A stretch of DNA of 64,000 bases from Saccharopolyspora dendranthemae (GCF_007829955.1 NZ_VIWX01000001.1:124001-188000), one strand, 5' to 3'; shown: positions 1 through 7,965, counted from the stretch's first letter. Numbers and translations: made by a program. The notes: generated from the letters alone by a model not told the origin.

Positions 1-744
1 GAGATCCGCGAGATCCACCACCAACACCACGGCGCTTACGGGGCGCCGAGGATCACGATGGAACTGCGCTCGCGGGGCCGGCTGGTCAACCACAAACGGG
101 TGGAACGGTTGATGGCCGAGCACGGCATCGTGGGCCGTCACCAGCGGAAATACCAGCGCACCACCCGGCCCGACGCTCAAGCGGCCCCGGCACCGGATTT
201 GGTGGGCCGGGAATTCACCGCCACCCGGCTGGATGAGAAGTGGTGCGGCGACATCACTTACCTGCCGTTGGGGCGCGGGTATCTGTATTTGGCCACGGTG
301 ATCGACATGTCCTCGCGCAGGCTCGTGGGCTGGTCACTGGCCGATCACATGACCGCCGGGCTGGTCTGCGACGCACTCGAATCCGCCATCGCTACCCGAG
401 GTGGGCGGGTCGACGGGGTGGTGTTCCACAGCGACCGCGGCCGGCAATACACCAGCGCCGAATTCGGACATCTCTGCGACCAACACGGCATCCAACGGTC
501 GATGGGCAGGGTCGGATCCAGCTACGACAACGCCCTGGCCGAATCGTTCTTCGCGACCCTCAAACGCGAACTACTCGCCCCCGGCCGATCGTTCTGGCGC
601 ACCGAAACCCAAGCACGACAAGACATATTCCGGTGGATCGCCTACTACAACCACCACCGCAGACACTCCGCCCTCGGCCACCACAGCCCCATCCACCACG
701 AACAACACACCACGACCACTACAGTCGATCTACACGCCGCATAA
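1..744 (+). CDS. IS3-family transposase OrfB (5' truncated by window edge)
   Basis: The frame is open from base 1, so the true start lies upstream; the first in-window ATG (58) is probably internal. The protein is the DDE integrase core (rve) of IS3-type elements, which acts on the element's own ends. The three catalytic acidic residues are visible: Asp in WCGDITYLP, Asp in VFHSDRGRQYTS, and Glu in DNALAESFF, followed by the usual Lys/Arg-rich stretch. The C-terminus ends with the YYNHHRRHSALG motif typical of the IS3/IS150 groups. The OrfA partner and left end lie outside the window, so intactness cannot be judged. Confidence 0.93.
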   Translation, partial: EIREIHHQHHGAYGAPRITMELRSRGRLVNHKRVERLMAEHGIVGRHQRKYQRTTRPDAQAAPAPDLVGREFTATRLDEKWCGDITYLPLGRGYLYLATVIDMSSRRLVGWSLADHMTAGLVCDALESAIATRGGRVDGVVFHSDRGRQYTSAEFGHLCDQHGIQRSMGRVGSSYDNALAESFFATLKRELLAPGRSFWRTETQARQDIFRWIAYYNHHRRHSALGHHSPIHHEQHTTTTTVDLHAA

Positions 745-751
745 AAACCCG

Positions 752-777
752 GTGTCCACCCCCACGGGGGAACCCCA
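752..777. repeat. Candidate right inverted repeat of the IS3 element
   Basis: Seven bases after the transposase stop is a sequence beginning GTGTCCACCCCC and ending in CCCA. This resembles right ends of actinobacterial IS3 elements, which run GTGTCCAC...CA. The matching left end is outside the window, so this rests on position and general resemblance only. Confidence 0.4.
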
Positions 778-911
778 GTCCGAAATGTCGGCTCAGTTTG
801 GACTAAAACTGGGTTTCGGCCCTGCCTCGGGCGGCGGCAGGTCGATCCCGGCTGGTGGGACCGCGACCGGTTTCGTTGACCTGCCGGGTGGGGGCTGCGA
901 GCATCCCTCTC
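778..911 (+). promoter_or_regulatory. Leader-gene promoter region with nested hairpin
   Basis: Between the IS end and the leader peptide there is a nested inverted repeat (CCGAAA 780-785 with TTTCGG 814-819, enclosing CAGTTT 794-799 with AAACTG 806-811). A TTGACC at 876-881 lies 17 bp before GAGCAT at 899-904, a weak -35/-10 pair. The predicted transcription start would then coincide with the GTG at 912, suggesting leaderless translation. No other gene is visible here. Confidence 0.35.
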
Positions 912-992
912 GTGTTCACCCGGAACGCCTCCTCCTGGCGCCTGCACGTCGATCTGCGACGGCAGGCCAGCTCCATCTGTCCGGCTCAGTAG
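912..992 (+). CDS. Cysteine-type leader peptide (26 aa) upstream of ssuAD
   Basis: A GTG-started 26-codon ORF contains the core HVDLRRQA followed by SSIC near its C-terminus. This matches the short leader peptides (HVDL.R....C pattern) that precede sulfur-uptake and sulfur-assimilation operons in many actinobacteria; related mycobacterial leaders are reported to act as cysteine-responsive attenuators. It sits 161 bp before ssuA and is followed by a hairpin at 1010-1034. No clear Shine-Dalgarno is present and the possible promoter fits a leaderless start. The family resemblance is seen in the sequence; the attenuation role is inferred. Confidence 0.72.
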   Translation: MFTRNASSWRLHVDLRRQASSICPAQ

Positions 993-1009
993 AGCCCTTG
1001 AGGCCCCCT

Positions 1010-1034
1010 GCGCGCTTCCCGCTGAGAAGCGCGC
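1010..1034 (+). terminator. Hairpin between leader peptide and ssuA (possible attenuator)
   Basis: GCGCGCTT (1010-1017) pairs perfectly with AAGCGCGC (1027-1034) around a 9-nt loop, 18 bp past the leader stop. There is no T run. Its position suggests a role in attenuation coupled to leader translation, but that is inferred. Confidence 0.4.
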
Positions 1035-1153
1035 GAGATCAGCCCCTCCCCCGCCTGGTCAGCTCCGCATTGGACTGACCGGCTCCTCGCGCACGCCCGG
1101 TGACGTCGTCTCCCGGGCCGATGCGTCATGCCTCGCAGATGGAGTGAAACACC

Positions 1154-2167
1154 TTGCGCCGTCGTGATTTCCTGTCCTTGGCCGCTGCCGGTTCGGCAGT
1201 CGGCCTGCTCACCGCGTGCTCCGGAGGCCGTGCTGGTGACGCGGAGTCGGCACCCGTGCCGCCACCCGTCGCACCCGAGCAGCTCTCCGGGGTGACGCTG
1301 CGCGTCGGCGACCAGAAGGGAGCGTCCCAGTCGCTGCTGCGCTCCGCCGGGCTGGACGACTTCCCCTACGAGGTCGAGTGGGCGACCTTCACCTCCGGCC
1401 CGCCGCTGCTGGAAGCGCTGTCGGCCGACGCCATCGACATCGGCGGCACGGGCAACACTCCCCCGCTGTTCGCCGCAGCGGCCGGTGCCGACATCAAGAT
1501 CGTGGCCGCCTCGCAGGGCAACGTGGAGAGCGACGCCCTGGTCGTGCTACCGAATTCCCCGCTCCAGTCGCGAGAGCAGCTCCGCGGGCGCAAGATCGCC
1601 GTCTCCAAGGGCAGCTCCGCGCACGGCCAGATCCTGCAGACCCTGGCCGCGGTCGGCCTCACGCCCGACGACGTCGAGCTCGTCTTCCTGCAGCCCGCCG
1701 ACGCGCTCGGCGCGTTCAAGCAGGGCGCGGTCGACGCGTGGGCGATCTGGGACCCCTACTTCGCTCAGATCCAGCTCGAATCCGGTGCGCGCCCGATCGC
1801 CGACGGGCGCGGTGGCGGCGCCAACGGCTACAGCTTCCAGGTCGCAGGTACGGCTGCGCTGGCCGACGCGAAGCGCAACAGCGCGATCGCGGACTACCTC
1901 ACCCGGCTGGCCAGGGCCAACCGGTTCGCCGACACCAACCGCGAGAAGCGCGCCCAAGCCTGGTCGCAGGACACCGGGCTGCGCATCGAGGTCACCCGCA
2001 AGGCCACCGACCTGGGACCGGACGTGCCGGTCGCGCTCGACGAGAAGGTGATCCGCTCGGAGCAGGAGCTCGCCGACGCCTTCGTCGCGGCGAAGGAGAT
2101 CCCTCGCCGGTTCGGCTTCGCCGAATTCGTCGACAACCGGTTCGCGACCCAGCTCGCCACCGCCTAG
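1154..2167 (+). CDS. ssuA: Aliphatic sulfonate ABC transporter substrate-binding lipoprotein SsuA
   Basis: Extracytoplasmic binding protein of the NMT1/SsuA type, which captures alkanesulfonates for import. The TTG start is chosen because GGAG (1141-1144) lies 9 nt upstream. The N-terminus has a twin-arginine-like RRRDFL, a hydrophobic stretch and a lipobox LTAC with the lipidated Cys at residue 22. The mature part has the periplasmic-binding fold motifs typical of SsuA, including VGDQKG and the region around WAIWDPYFAQ. It is followed after 11 bp by ssuD, so the two are one operon. The usual permease and ATPase (SsuC, SsuB) are not next to it and must be encoded elsewhere or be lost. Confidence 0.88.
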   Translation: MRRRDFLSLAAAGSAVGLLTACSGGRAGDAESAPVPPPVAPEQLSGVTLRVGDQKGASQSLLRSAGLDDFPYEVEWATFTSGPPLLEALSADAIDIGGTGNTPPLFAAAAGADIKIVAASQGNVESDALVVLPNSPLQSREQLRGRKIAVSKGSSAHGQILQTLAAVGLTPDDVELVFLQPADALGAFKQGAVDAWAIWDPYFAQIQLESGARPIADGRGGGANGYSFQVAGTAALADAKRNSAIADYLTRLARANRFADTNREKRAQAWSQDTGLRIEVTRKATDLGPDVPVALDEKVIRSEQELADAFVAAKEIPRRFGFAEFVDNRFATQLATA

Positions 2168-2178
2168 GGGAAGACCTC

Positions 2179-3327
2179 ATGTCCAACATCACCACCCACT
2201 GGTTCCTGCCCACCCACGGCGACGGCCGGTCCGTCGTGGACCGTCCGCACACCACGCCGACCGGAGCCGACACACCGCGCAGACCCGACATCGACTACCT
2301 CGCCCAGGTCGCGCAGGCCGTGGAGCACCTCGGGTTCACCGGCATGCTCACGCCCACGGGAAGCTGGTGCCAGGACGCCTGGATCACCACGGCAGCCCTG
2401 CTGGCGCGCACCAGCCGGGTCAAGTTCCTGGTCGCGTTCCGGCCAGGCTCGCTGTCGCCGACCCTGGCCGCGCAGCTCGCGAGCACCTACCAGAAGGTCT
2501 CCGGGGGACGACTGCTGCTCAACATCGTCACCGGGGGTGAGTCGACCGAGCAGCAGCGCTACGGCGACTGGCTCGACCACGACGAGCGCTACGCGCGCAC
2601 CGACGAGTTCCTGGCGGTGCTGCGCGGGATCTTCGCCGGCGAGCCGTTCGACTTCGACGGCGAGCACTACAGCGTGCGAGGGGCGACGTCGTTCGAAGCG
2701 CCTGAGCCCGCGCCGCCGCTGTACTTCGGCGGCTCGTCGGACGCCGCGCTGCCGGTGGCCGCCCGGCGAGCCGACGTGCACCTGACCTGGGGCGAACCGC
2801 CCGAGGCCGTGGGCCGGAAGGTGCGACGGCTGCGAGAGCTGGCGGCCGAGGAGGGACGACAGCTCCGCTTCGGCCTGCGCGCCCACGTCATCACCCGCGA
2901 CACCAGCGCGGAGGCCTGGGGCACCGCGCAGCGCTTCCTGGAGCAGATGGATCCGGCCGACGTCGCGGCCTCGCAGGCCAAGATCACCAAGACCGAAGCC
3001 GTCGGCCAGCAGAAGATGGCCGCCCTGCACGGCGGGGTCCTCCCCTCGCGCGCACGCGACCTGGAGGTCCACCCCGGGCTGTGGGCCGGTGTCGGGTTGC
3101 TGCGCGGCGGGGCCGGAACGGCGTTGGTGGGCAGCCACTCCGAGGTCGCCGACCTGATCGAGGAGTACCACGCGGTGGGCATCGACGAGTTCGTGCTCTC
3201 GGGCTACCCGCACCTGGAGGAGGCGTACTGGTTCGGCGAGGGCGTGCACCCCGAGCTCGCCCGCCGGGGCCTGCGCGAGACCACCGCCCCGGGTGCCGCT
3301 CGCGACCTGGAGCCCGCACCGCACTGA
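2179..3327 (+). CDS. ssuD: FMNH2-dependent alkanesulfonate monooxygenase SsuD (LLM class)
   Basis: Luciferase-like TIM-barrel monooxygenase of 382 aa. It would release sulfite from alkanesulfonates using reduced flavin and O2 in the cytoplasm. The ATG at 2179 is preceded by AGGGGAAG just after the ssuA stop. Recognisable SsuD features include HWFLPTHGDGR near the N-terminus, FRPGSLSP, the NIVTGG segment and a C-terminal SGYPHLEEAYWFGEGV. No flavin reductase (SsuE) is adjacent. Pairing with SsuA and the cysteine-type leader supports a sulfur-scavenging role under cysteine or sulfate limitation. Confidence 0.9.
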   Translation: MSNITTHWFLPTHGDGRSVVDRPHTTPTGADTPRRPDIDYLAQVAQAVEHLGFTGMLTPTGSWCQDAWITTAALLARTSRVKFLVAFRPGSLSPTLAAQLASTYQKVSGGRLLLNIVTGGESTEQQRYGDWLDHDERYARTDEFLAVLRGIFAGEPFDFDGEHYSVRGATSFEAPEPAPPLYFGGSSDAALPVAARRADVHLTWGEPPEAVGRKVRRLRELAAEEGRQLRFGLRAHVITRDTSAEAWGTAQRFLEQMDPADVAASQAKITKTEAVGQQKMAALHGGVLPSRARDLEVHPGLWAGVGLLRGGAGTALVGSHSEVADLIEEYHAVGIDEFVLSGYPHLEEAYWFGEGVHPELARRGLRETTAPGAARDLEPAPH

Positions 3328-3330
3328 CCG

Positions 3331-3381
3331 CGCACGCGAACCGGCCCCCGGTGGAGTCCACCGGGGGCCGGTTCGCGTGCG
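3331..3381. terminator. Bidirectional terminator between convergent genes
   Basis: A perfect 24-bp stem (3331-3354 with 3358-3381) has a 3-nt loop. It lies between the ssuD stop (3327) and the stop of the opposite-strand gene (3384-3382). No strong T run follows, as is common in high-GC actinomycetes. Confidence 0.75.
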
Positions 3382-4110
3382 TCAGTAGCGGTTGCCGCCA
3401 GGGGCCGGGCGCTGCGGTGGGCGACCACCGGGAGCGCCGGGGCGACCCGGACCCGGGGGCTGGGCTCCCGGGCGGCCCGCACCGGGTGGCGGCCCGGGAG
3501 GCGGGTTGCCCTGCGGAGGGCGTCCCTGGTTGGGGGCGCCGGGACGGCCCTGGCCGGGCGCTGCCGGACGGCCGCCCTGGTTCGGCGGGTTGCCCTGCGG
3601 AGGGCGTCCCTGGTTCGGGGCGCCGGGACGGCCACCTCCGGGCGGCGGACCGGCGGGGCGACCCTGCCCCGGAGGACGTCCCTGGGCGGGGCCACCGGGA
3701 CGGGCCTGGTTGGTTCCGGCAGGCCGTGCCCCGGGACGACCGGCGGGCGGCTGAGCGCCGCGCTCCGGTCGAGAAGTCTCGGACCGGGAAAGCCCCCGGT
3801 CGAAGTCGCCGTCGAAGTCCCGATCCACGTCGAAGTCGCGGTCGAAGTCGTCCTCGTCCCGCCGCCTGCGGCGCGGCATCCGCATCGGCGCCCGGGCCGA
3901 TCCGCTGCGACTGTTGATCCACAGGTCGAAGCCGAAGATCGCCAGGGCCGCGATCAGGAACATCAGCCCGAGCAGCGGCACCCGCAGGACCAGCGCCGTC
4001 ACGAGCGCGAGTACCAGCATCACGATGATCGGTACCCACGCGAACGGGTCGATCCGGTTCAGGATCGCTGAGACCCCGCCGGAATCGTCGCGGTCCGCGT
4101 CACGTGCCAT
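3382..4110 (-). CDS. Hypothetical membrane protein with Pro/Gly-rich repetitive tail
   Basis: 242 aa, not recognised. Residues about 22-65 form two hydrophobic helices (AWVPIIVMLVLALVTALVL and LLGLMFLIAALAIFGF). Next come a basic RRRRR cluster, an acidic Asp/Phe/Arg repeat (DFDRDFDVDRDFDGDFD), and a long Gly/Pro/Arg/Gln tail. The tail carries two copies of a 17-residue unit, GRPGAPNQGRPPQGNPP, so the DNA is internally repetitive. The layout suggests a small membrane anchor with a disordered cytoplasmic tail. The function is unknown. Confidence 0.7.
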   Translation of the reverse strand: MARDADRDDSGGVSAILNRIDPFAWVPIIVMLVLALVTALVLRVPLLGLMFLIAALAIFGFDLWINSRSGSARAPMRMPRRRRRDEDDFDRDFDVDRDFDGDFDRGLSRSETSRPERGAQPPAGRPGARPAGTNQARPGGPAQGRPPGQGRPAGPPPGGGRPGAPNQGRPPQGNPPNQGGRPAAPGQGRPGAPNQGRPPQGNPPPGPPPGAGRPGAQPPGPGRPGAPGGRPPQRPAPGGNRY

Positions 4111-4182
4111 CGAGACTCTCCAACTTCACTCTGCGCCCGGCCGCGGAAGTGTACCGGAGAACGACCTCCGGACCCGCGCCCG

Positions 4183-4365
4183 TCACCCGCCTCTGCGGGC
4201 CTGATCACGCCTGTTGTACGCCATCACCGACCGGCCAGGCGGACCTGGACGCTTCAGCGCCCCCTCGACCGGACGCGGCTTCCGGCGCTTCCGACGCCCC
4301 TCGCCAACGCCGACCGGGCGGGCCTTCTCAAGATCATACTCGCGCGGCCGTTTCCCTTTGTTCAC
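4183..4365 (-). CDS. Small basic protein of unknown function (60 aa)
   Basis: The GTG start at 4365 is chosen because a strong GAGGAGG site lies 7 nt upstream. The product is very basic (RRKRRKPR centre, many Lys/Arg, few hydrophobics) and has no membrane segment. Upstream extension of the frame lacks a ribosome site and looks non-coding. It lies on the same strand as the neighbouring membrane protein, 72 bp before it. The composition would suit nucleic-acid or ribosome binding, but no family is recognised. Confidence 0.6.
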   Translation of the reverse strand: MNKGKRPREYDLEKARPVGVGEGRRKRRKPRPVEGALKRPGPPGRSVMAYNRRDQARRGG

Positions 4366-4727
4366 ACCGGGTCCTCCTCGGCACGGCAATGCGAAGGTCG
4401 GCGACCGAACGGGCGCTGCGCTCCACGTTCGGCGGCAGCCACGGATCCGAGGAGTTGCGGTGGGCAGAATTACACAGTCCACAGTGAATTCTTTGCCAGA
4501 GTTCCGGCCTGGTGGGAACAGTGTGTTGATCACTGTTCGGCATCGGTTCCACCGGGACGTGTTCGCGCAGTTCACATCCCCTGCAAGGGGTTTCAGCCCG
4601 CGGCGGTCGTGACCTCGGAGCGCTTCGCGGCGCTGGTTGCTCAAGATCGCGCATACTATTGTGTCCGCTCGTAACTTTCCGGCGAAAGCACGAGCCGGAG
4701 TCCCCAGTAACATTGATCGGGGCTGCG
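4366..4727. promoter_or_regulatory. Divergent intergenic region with palindrome
   Basis: This 362-bp space separates the small basic protein (-) from the prenyltransferase (+). It contains an 8-bp perfect inverted repeat GAACAGTG/CACTGTTC at 4516-4538 (7-nt loop), which could be an operator. An AT-rich TACTAT at 4654-4659 could be a -10 box for the prenyltransferase, though no good -35 is spaced with it. No further gene is seen. Confidence 0.35.
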
Positions 4728-5804
4728 ATGAGCACTGCCGACACGACCCTCGGCGAGCTGACGAGAAAGCAGTTGCAGAACCTCTGCCGAGTCGTGGGAA
4801 TGGACCAGGCCGAACCCGTCCGATTGCTCGGCGAGGTGATGGGAGCGGTGCACGACCGGCCGTTGGCGCAGCCACCGCTGTGGCCCTCGAACATCGCCGA
4901 CGACGCCACCCCGGTCGAGTTCTCCGTGCAGGTCACCGGCTCGGGACGCCCGAGCCTGCGGATCCTCGCCGAGACGCTGCCCGCCGACCCGGGCCCCGTC
5001 GCCAACCTGCGCGCGGCCAAGGACCTGGTGGCACGTCTGGCCGAGCGCTACGACCTGCCGCTGGACCGATTGCGCGCCGTCGAGGACCTGTTCAGCCCGC
5101 AGGACCCGCAGGGCAGGTTCTCCTGGTGGTTCTCGTTCATCTTCGACGCCACAGGTCGTCCCGCGTTCAAGGTGTACTTCAACCCGGACGTGCGCGGCGC
5201 TGATCGCGCTCCGCAGGTCGTCGAGGAGGCGTTTCGCAGGCTCGGGCTCGATCACGCCTACGAAGGCGTCCGCGAGCACGCGCTGTGCCGTGAAGCCGAC
5301 CGGATGACGTTCTTCGCCCTGGACCTGGACCACAGCCCGCAGTCGCGGGTCAAGCTCTACATATCCCAGCACGACGCCGGCATCGACGCCGTCGAGCGGG
5401 CCGCCTCCGCGGTGCCCGGCATCGACCGCTACCAGGTCGGCGACTTCTGCCGGCTGCTCGCACCCGGAACCGAGCGCTTCCCCGGCCGACCGCTGGTGTC
5501 CAGCTACTCCTTCGTCGAGGGGGATCGCGAGAAGCCCAGCAACTACAGCATCTACCTGCCGCTGCGCGACTACGTCCCGGACGACTCGGTGGCCCGCGAC
5601 AGGGTTCGCGACCACCTGCGGGACCGGCTGATCGATCCGGCGCTGCTCGACGAGGTCATCGACGCGATCACCGACCGGGACCTCGCCGCTCGCCCCGGAC
5701 TGCTCGCGCACGTCTCGCTGCGGATGAGCCCGGATGAGACGGGCACCACCCTCTACGTCTCCTCGGAGGCCTACGGCGGCAACCCACCCCGCACCGCGGT
5801 CTGA
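4728..5804 (+). CDS. DMATS-type tryptophan/indole prenyltransferase
   Basis: 358 aa, the length of bacterial dimethylallyltryptophan synthases (ABBA fold). These attach a dimethylallyl group to the indole ring of tryptophan. Supporting segments include the N-terminal TRKQLQNLCRVVGM, the FSWWFSFIFDATGRPAFKVYF strand pair and the C-terminal SYSFVEGDR/NYSIYLPLRDYVPDD region. The ATG at 4728 has ATCGGGG upstream; the frame is open further up but without a better site. A tryptophanase-like gene follows after 101 bp. That pairing recalls the 6-DMATS plus tryptophanase loci described in Streptomyces that make prenylated indole aldehydes. The ring position prenylated here cannot be read from the sequence. 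Confidence 0.85.
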   Translation: MSTADTTLGELTRKQLQNLCRVVGMDQAEPVRLLGEVMGAVHDRPLAQPPLWPSNIADDATPVEFSVQVTGSGRPSLRILAETLPADPGPVANLRAAKDLVARLAERYDLPLDRLRAVEDLFSPQDPQGRFSWWFSFIFDATGRPAFKVYFNPDVRGADRAPQVVEEAFRRLGLDHAYEGVREHALCREADRMTFFALDLDHSPQSRVKLYISQHDAGIDAVERAASAVPGIDRYQVGDFCRLLAPGTERFPGRPLVSSYSFVEGDREKPSNYSIYLPLRDYVPDDSVARDRVRDHLRDRLIDPALLDEVIDAITDRDLAARPGLLAHVSLRMSPDETGTTLYVSSEAYGGNPPRTAV

Positions 5805-5905
5805 GCCCTCCGGCGACCGAAAGCCGCGTTGCGGCGCGGATCGCCTGCGCTCGCCGCGCGCGACCGCTCCGGAACCACCTGGACAACCTCGAAAGGCACC
5901 ATCCC

Positions 5906-7282
5906 ATGCCGCACCTGCGTCCCTACGTCTCCGCCGTCGTGCGCCCGATCCCGATCACCACCCGCGAGCAGCGGGTCGAGGCGCTGGACGCGGCAGGCCA
6001 CAACCCGTTCAACCTGCCCGCCGACCAGGTGAGCATCGACCTGCTGTCGGATTCCGGCACCGGCGCGGTCTCCGTCCAGCAGCAGGCGTGGGCGCAGCTC
6101 GGCGACGAGCGCTACGCCGGTGCCGAGTCGTACTACCGCTACCGGGAGGCGTTGCAGGAAGTCGTCCCGTACCGGCACCTGCTGCCCGTGCACCAGGGCC
6201 GGGCCGCCGAACGGGTCCTGTTCTCCGCGCTGCTCGACCGGGGCCGGATCAGCCTGAGCAACACGCACTTCGACACCACCCGAGCCAACGTGGAGCGGCT
6301 GGGCGCCGAAGCGCGCGACCTGCCCGCCCAGGAGCTCTTCGACCTCGATAGCGATCACCCGTTCAAGGGCAACATCGACGTCGCCGCGGTCCGCGAGGTC
6401 CTGGACGGGCCGGACGGTCCGCGCGTCGGGCAGATCCTGGTCACCATCACCAACAACGGCGGCGGCGGGCAACCGGTGTCGATGGCCAACCTCCACGAGA
6501 TCAGCGCGCTCGCGCACGAGCGCGGCGTCCCGCTGATCCTCGACGCCGCGCGGTTCGCCGAGAACGCGTGGCTGGTCATCCGCCGAGAACCCGGTTACCG
6601 CACCAGCACTCCCCTGGAGGTCGCGCGGGAAGCGTTCGCGCTCGCCGACGGTGCCGTGGCCAGCCTGAAGAAGGACGGCCTGGCACCGGAGGGTGCGTTC
6701 ATCGGGGTCAACGACGACGAGCTGGCCGACCGGTGCGAGCTCGACGTGATCGCGACCGAGGGATTCCGCACCTACGGCGGGCTCACCGGCTCGACGCTGG
6801 AACAGCTCGCGCAGGGCCTGCGCGAAGTCGTCACGCCCGAATACCTCGCCGATCGCGAGCACGAGGCCGCCTACCTGGCCGAACGTGCGCACCAGGCGGG
6901 TGTGGACACGATCCGCCCGTCCGGGCTGCACGGCGTCTACCTCAACGCCGGGCGACTGCTCCCGCACCTCACCCCGGCGCAGTTCCCGGGGCACGCGCTG
7001 GCCTGCGCGCTCTACCGCGAGGGCGGGATCCGCTGCGCCGAACTGGGGTCGCTGTACCTGGGCACGCTCGACGAGGACGGGGCGCTCACCTCACCCGCGC
7101 CGTTCGAGCTGGTTCGGCTCGCCCTGCCGCGGCGGGTTTACGACCACAGCCACCTGGAATACGTCGGCGAGGTGCTCGCCGGGATCGCGAAGGCACCGGA
7201 AGCGGTGCCCGGCTACCGGATGACGGAGAACCCGCCGATCCTGCGGCACTTCCGCTGCCGGACCGCACCGCTGACCAGCTGA
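5906..7282 (+). CDS. tnaA: Tryptophanase-family PLP-dependent beta-eliminating lyase
   Basis: 458 aa, of the aspartate-aminotransferase fold family of tryptophanase and tyrosine phenol-lyase, which split the amino acid to indole or phenol, pyruvate and ammonia. The early DLLSDSGTGAVS, the NNGGGGQPVS stretch, Asp213 in ILDAARFAEN and the PLP lysine in SLKKDG (Lys255/256) are all in place. A GAAAGG site precedes the ATG. Given the upstream prenyltransferase, prenyl-tryptophan is a likely substrate, giving prenyl-indole; tryptophan or tyrosine remain alternatives. The same-strand pair shares a terminator at 7289-7324. Confidence 0.88.
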   Translation: MPHLRPYVSAVVRPIPITTREQRVEALDAAGHNPFNLPADQVSIDLLSDSGTGAVSVQQQAWAQLGDERYAGAESYYRYREALQEVVPYRHLLPVHQGRAAERVLFSALLDRGRISLSNTHFDTTRANVERLGAEARDLPAQELFDLDSDHPFKGNIDVAAVREVLDGPDGPRVGQILVTITNNGGGGQPVSMANLHEISALAHERGVPLILDAARFAENAWLVIRREPGYRTSTPLEVAREAFALADGAVASLKKDGLAPEGAFIGVNDDELADRCELDVIATEGFRTYGGLTGSTLEQLAQGLREVVTPEYLADREHEAAYLAERAHQAGVDTIRPSGLHGVYLNAGRLLPHLTPAQFPGHALACALYREGGIRCAELGSLYLGTLDEDGALTSPAPFELVRLALPRRVYDHSHLEYVGEVLAGIAKAPEAVPGYRMTENPPILRHFRCRTAPLTS

Positions 7283-7288
7283 ACCGGC

Positions 7289-7324
7289 TCTCGCCGGGTG
7301 CCCACGCCCGGGCACCCGGCGAGA
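7289..7324. terminator. Bidirectional terminator
   Basis: A perfect 15-bp stem (7289-7303 with 7310-7324) with a 6-nt loop lies between the tryptophanase stop and the convergent GTPase gene stop at 7329. Confidence 0.75.
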
Positions 7325-7328
7325 ACGC

Positions 7329-7964
7329 TCAGGTCAGTTCCGACGGCGTCCGGTCGATGGCATGGCGGGCGAGCGTGACCAGCGCGTTCTTGCACAGCGC
7401 ACGGTCACGTGCGTCGCAGATGACGATGGGGACCTCGGGCGGGATCACCAGCGCGTCGCGCACTTCCTCCGGCTCGTACTGGTAGCCGTCGTCGAAGATG
7501 TTGACCGCCACCACGAACGGGATCCCGCGCCGCTCGAAGAAGTCCACCGAGGCGAACGCCTCCTGGAGCTTGCGCGTGTCCACCAGCACCACGGCGCCGA
7601 CCGCGCCGAGGGCGAGGTCGTTCCACAACGGCCAGAACCGGTTCTGGCCGGGCGCGCCGAACAGGTACAGCACCACCTCGTCGGAGATGGTGATGCGCCC
7701 GAAGTCCAGCGCGACCGTCGTGGTCTCCTTGCGGTCGACACCGCTGAGGTCGTCGACCCCCTCGCTGGCGACGGTCATCTCCTCTTCGGTCGTCAGCGGC
7801 GGGATCTCGCTCACCGCACCGACCAGCGTCGTCTTGCCGACGCCGAAACCGCCTGCCACGACGAGTTTCACGGGTATCGGCGCGGGATTGTCGCCGTCTT
7901 CCCCGTCGCCCCGGCCGGACTGCACCGGAACGGACTGATCGGACCGGGCTTTCGCCTCAGCCAC
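7329..7964 (-). CDS. cvnD: Conservon GTP-binding protein (CvnD type)
   Basis: 211-aa small GTPase of the Mgl/Cvn family, the last gene of the conservon. The P-loop GGFGVGKTT is at about residues 38-46, and the switch/G3-like region YLFGAPGQNRFW is present. The GTG at 7964 starts one base after the DUF742 stop, so translation is coupled. In Streptomyces, Cvn proteins form a membrane-associated complex with the kinase that resembles eukaryotic G-protein signalling; the signal here is unknown. No cytochrome P450 gene follows, unlike some conservons. Confidence 0.88.
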   Translation of the reverse strand: MAEAKARSDQSVPVQSGRGDGEDGDNPAPIPVKLVVAGGFGVGKTTLVGAVSEIPPLTTEEEMTVASEGVDDLSGVDRKETTTVALDFGRITISDEVVLYLFGAPGQNRFWPLWNDLALGAVGAVVLVDTRKLQEAFASVDFFERRGIPFVVAVNIFDDGYQYEPEEVRDALVIPPEVPIVICDARDRALCKNALVTLARHAIDRTPSELT

Positions 7965-7965
7965 C

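Noticed and set aside
2984..4039. Long frame across ssuD and the repetitive protein on the minus strand
   Set aside because: It runs through the terminator at 3331-3381 and out of frame with the true repetitive protein gene.
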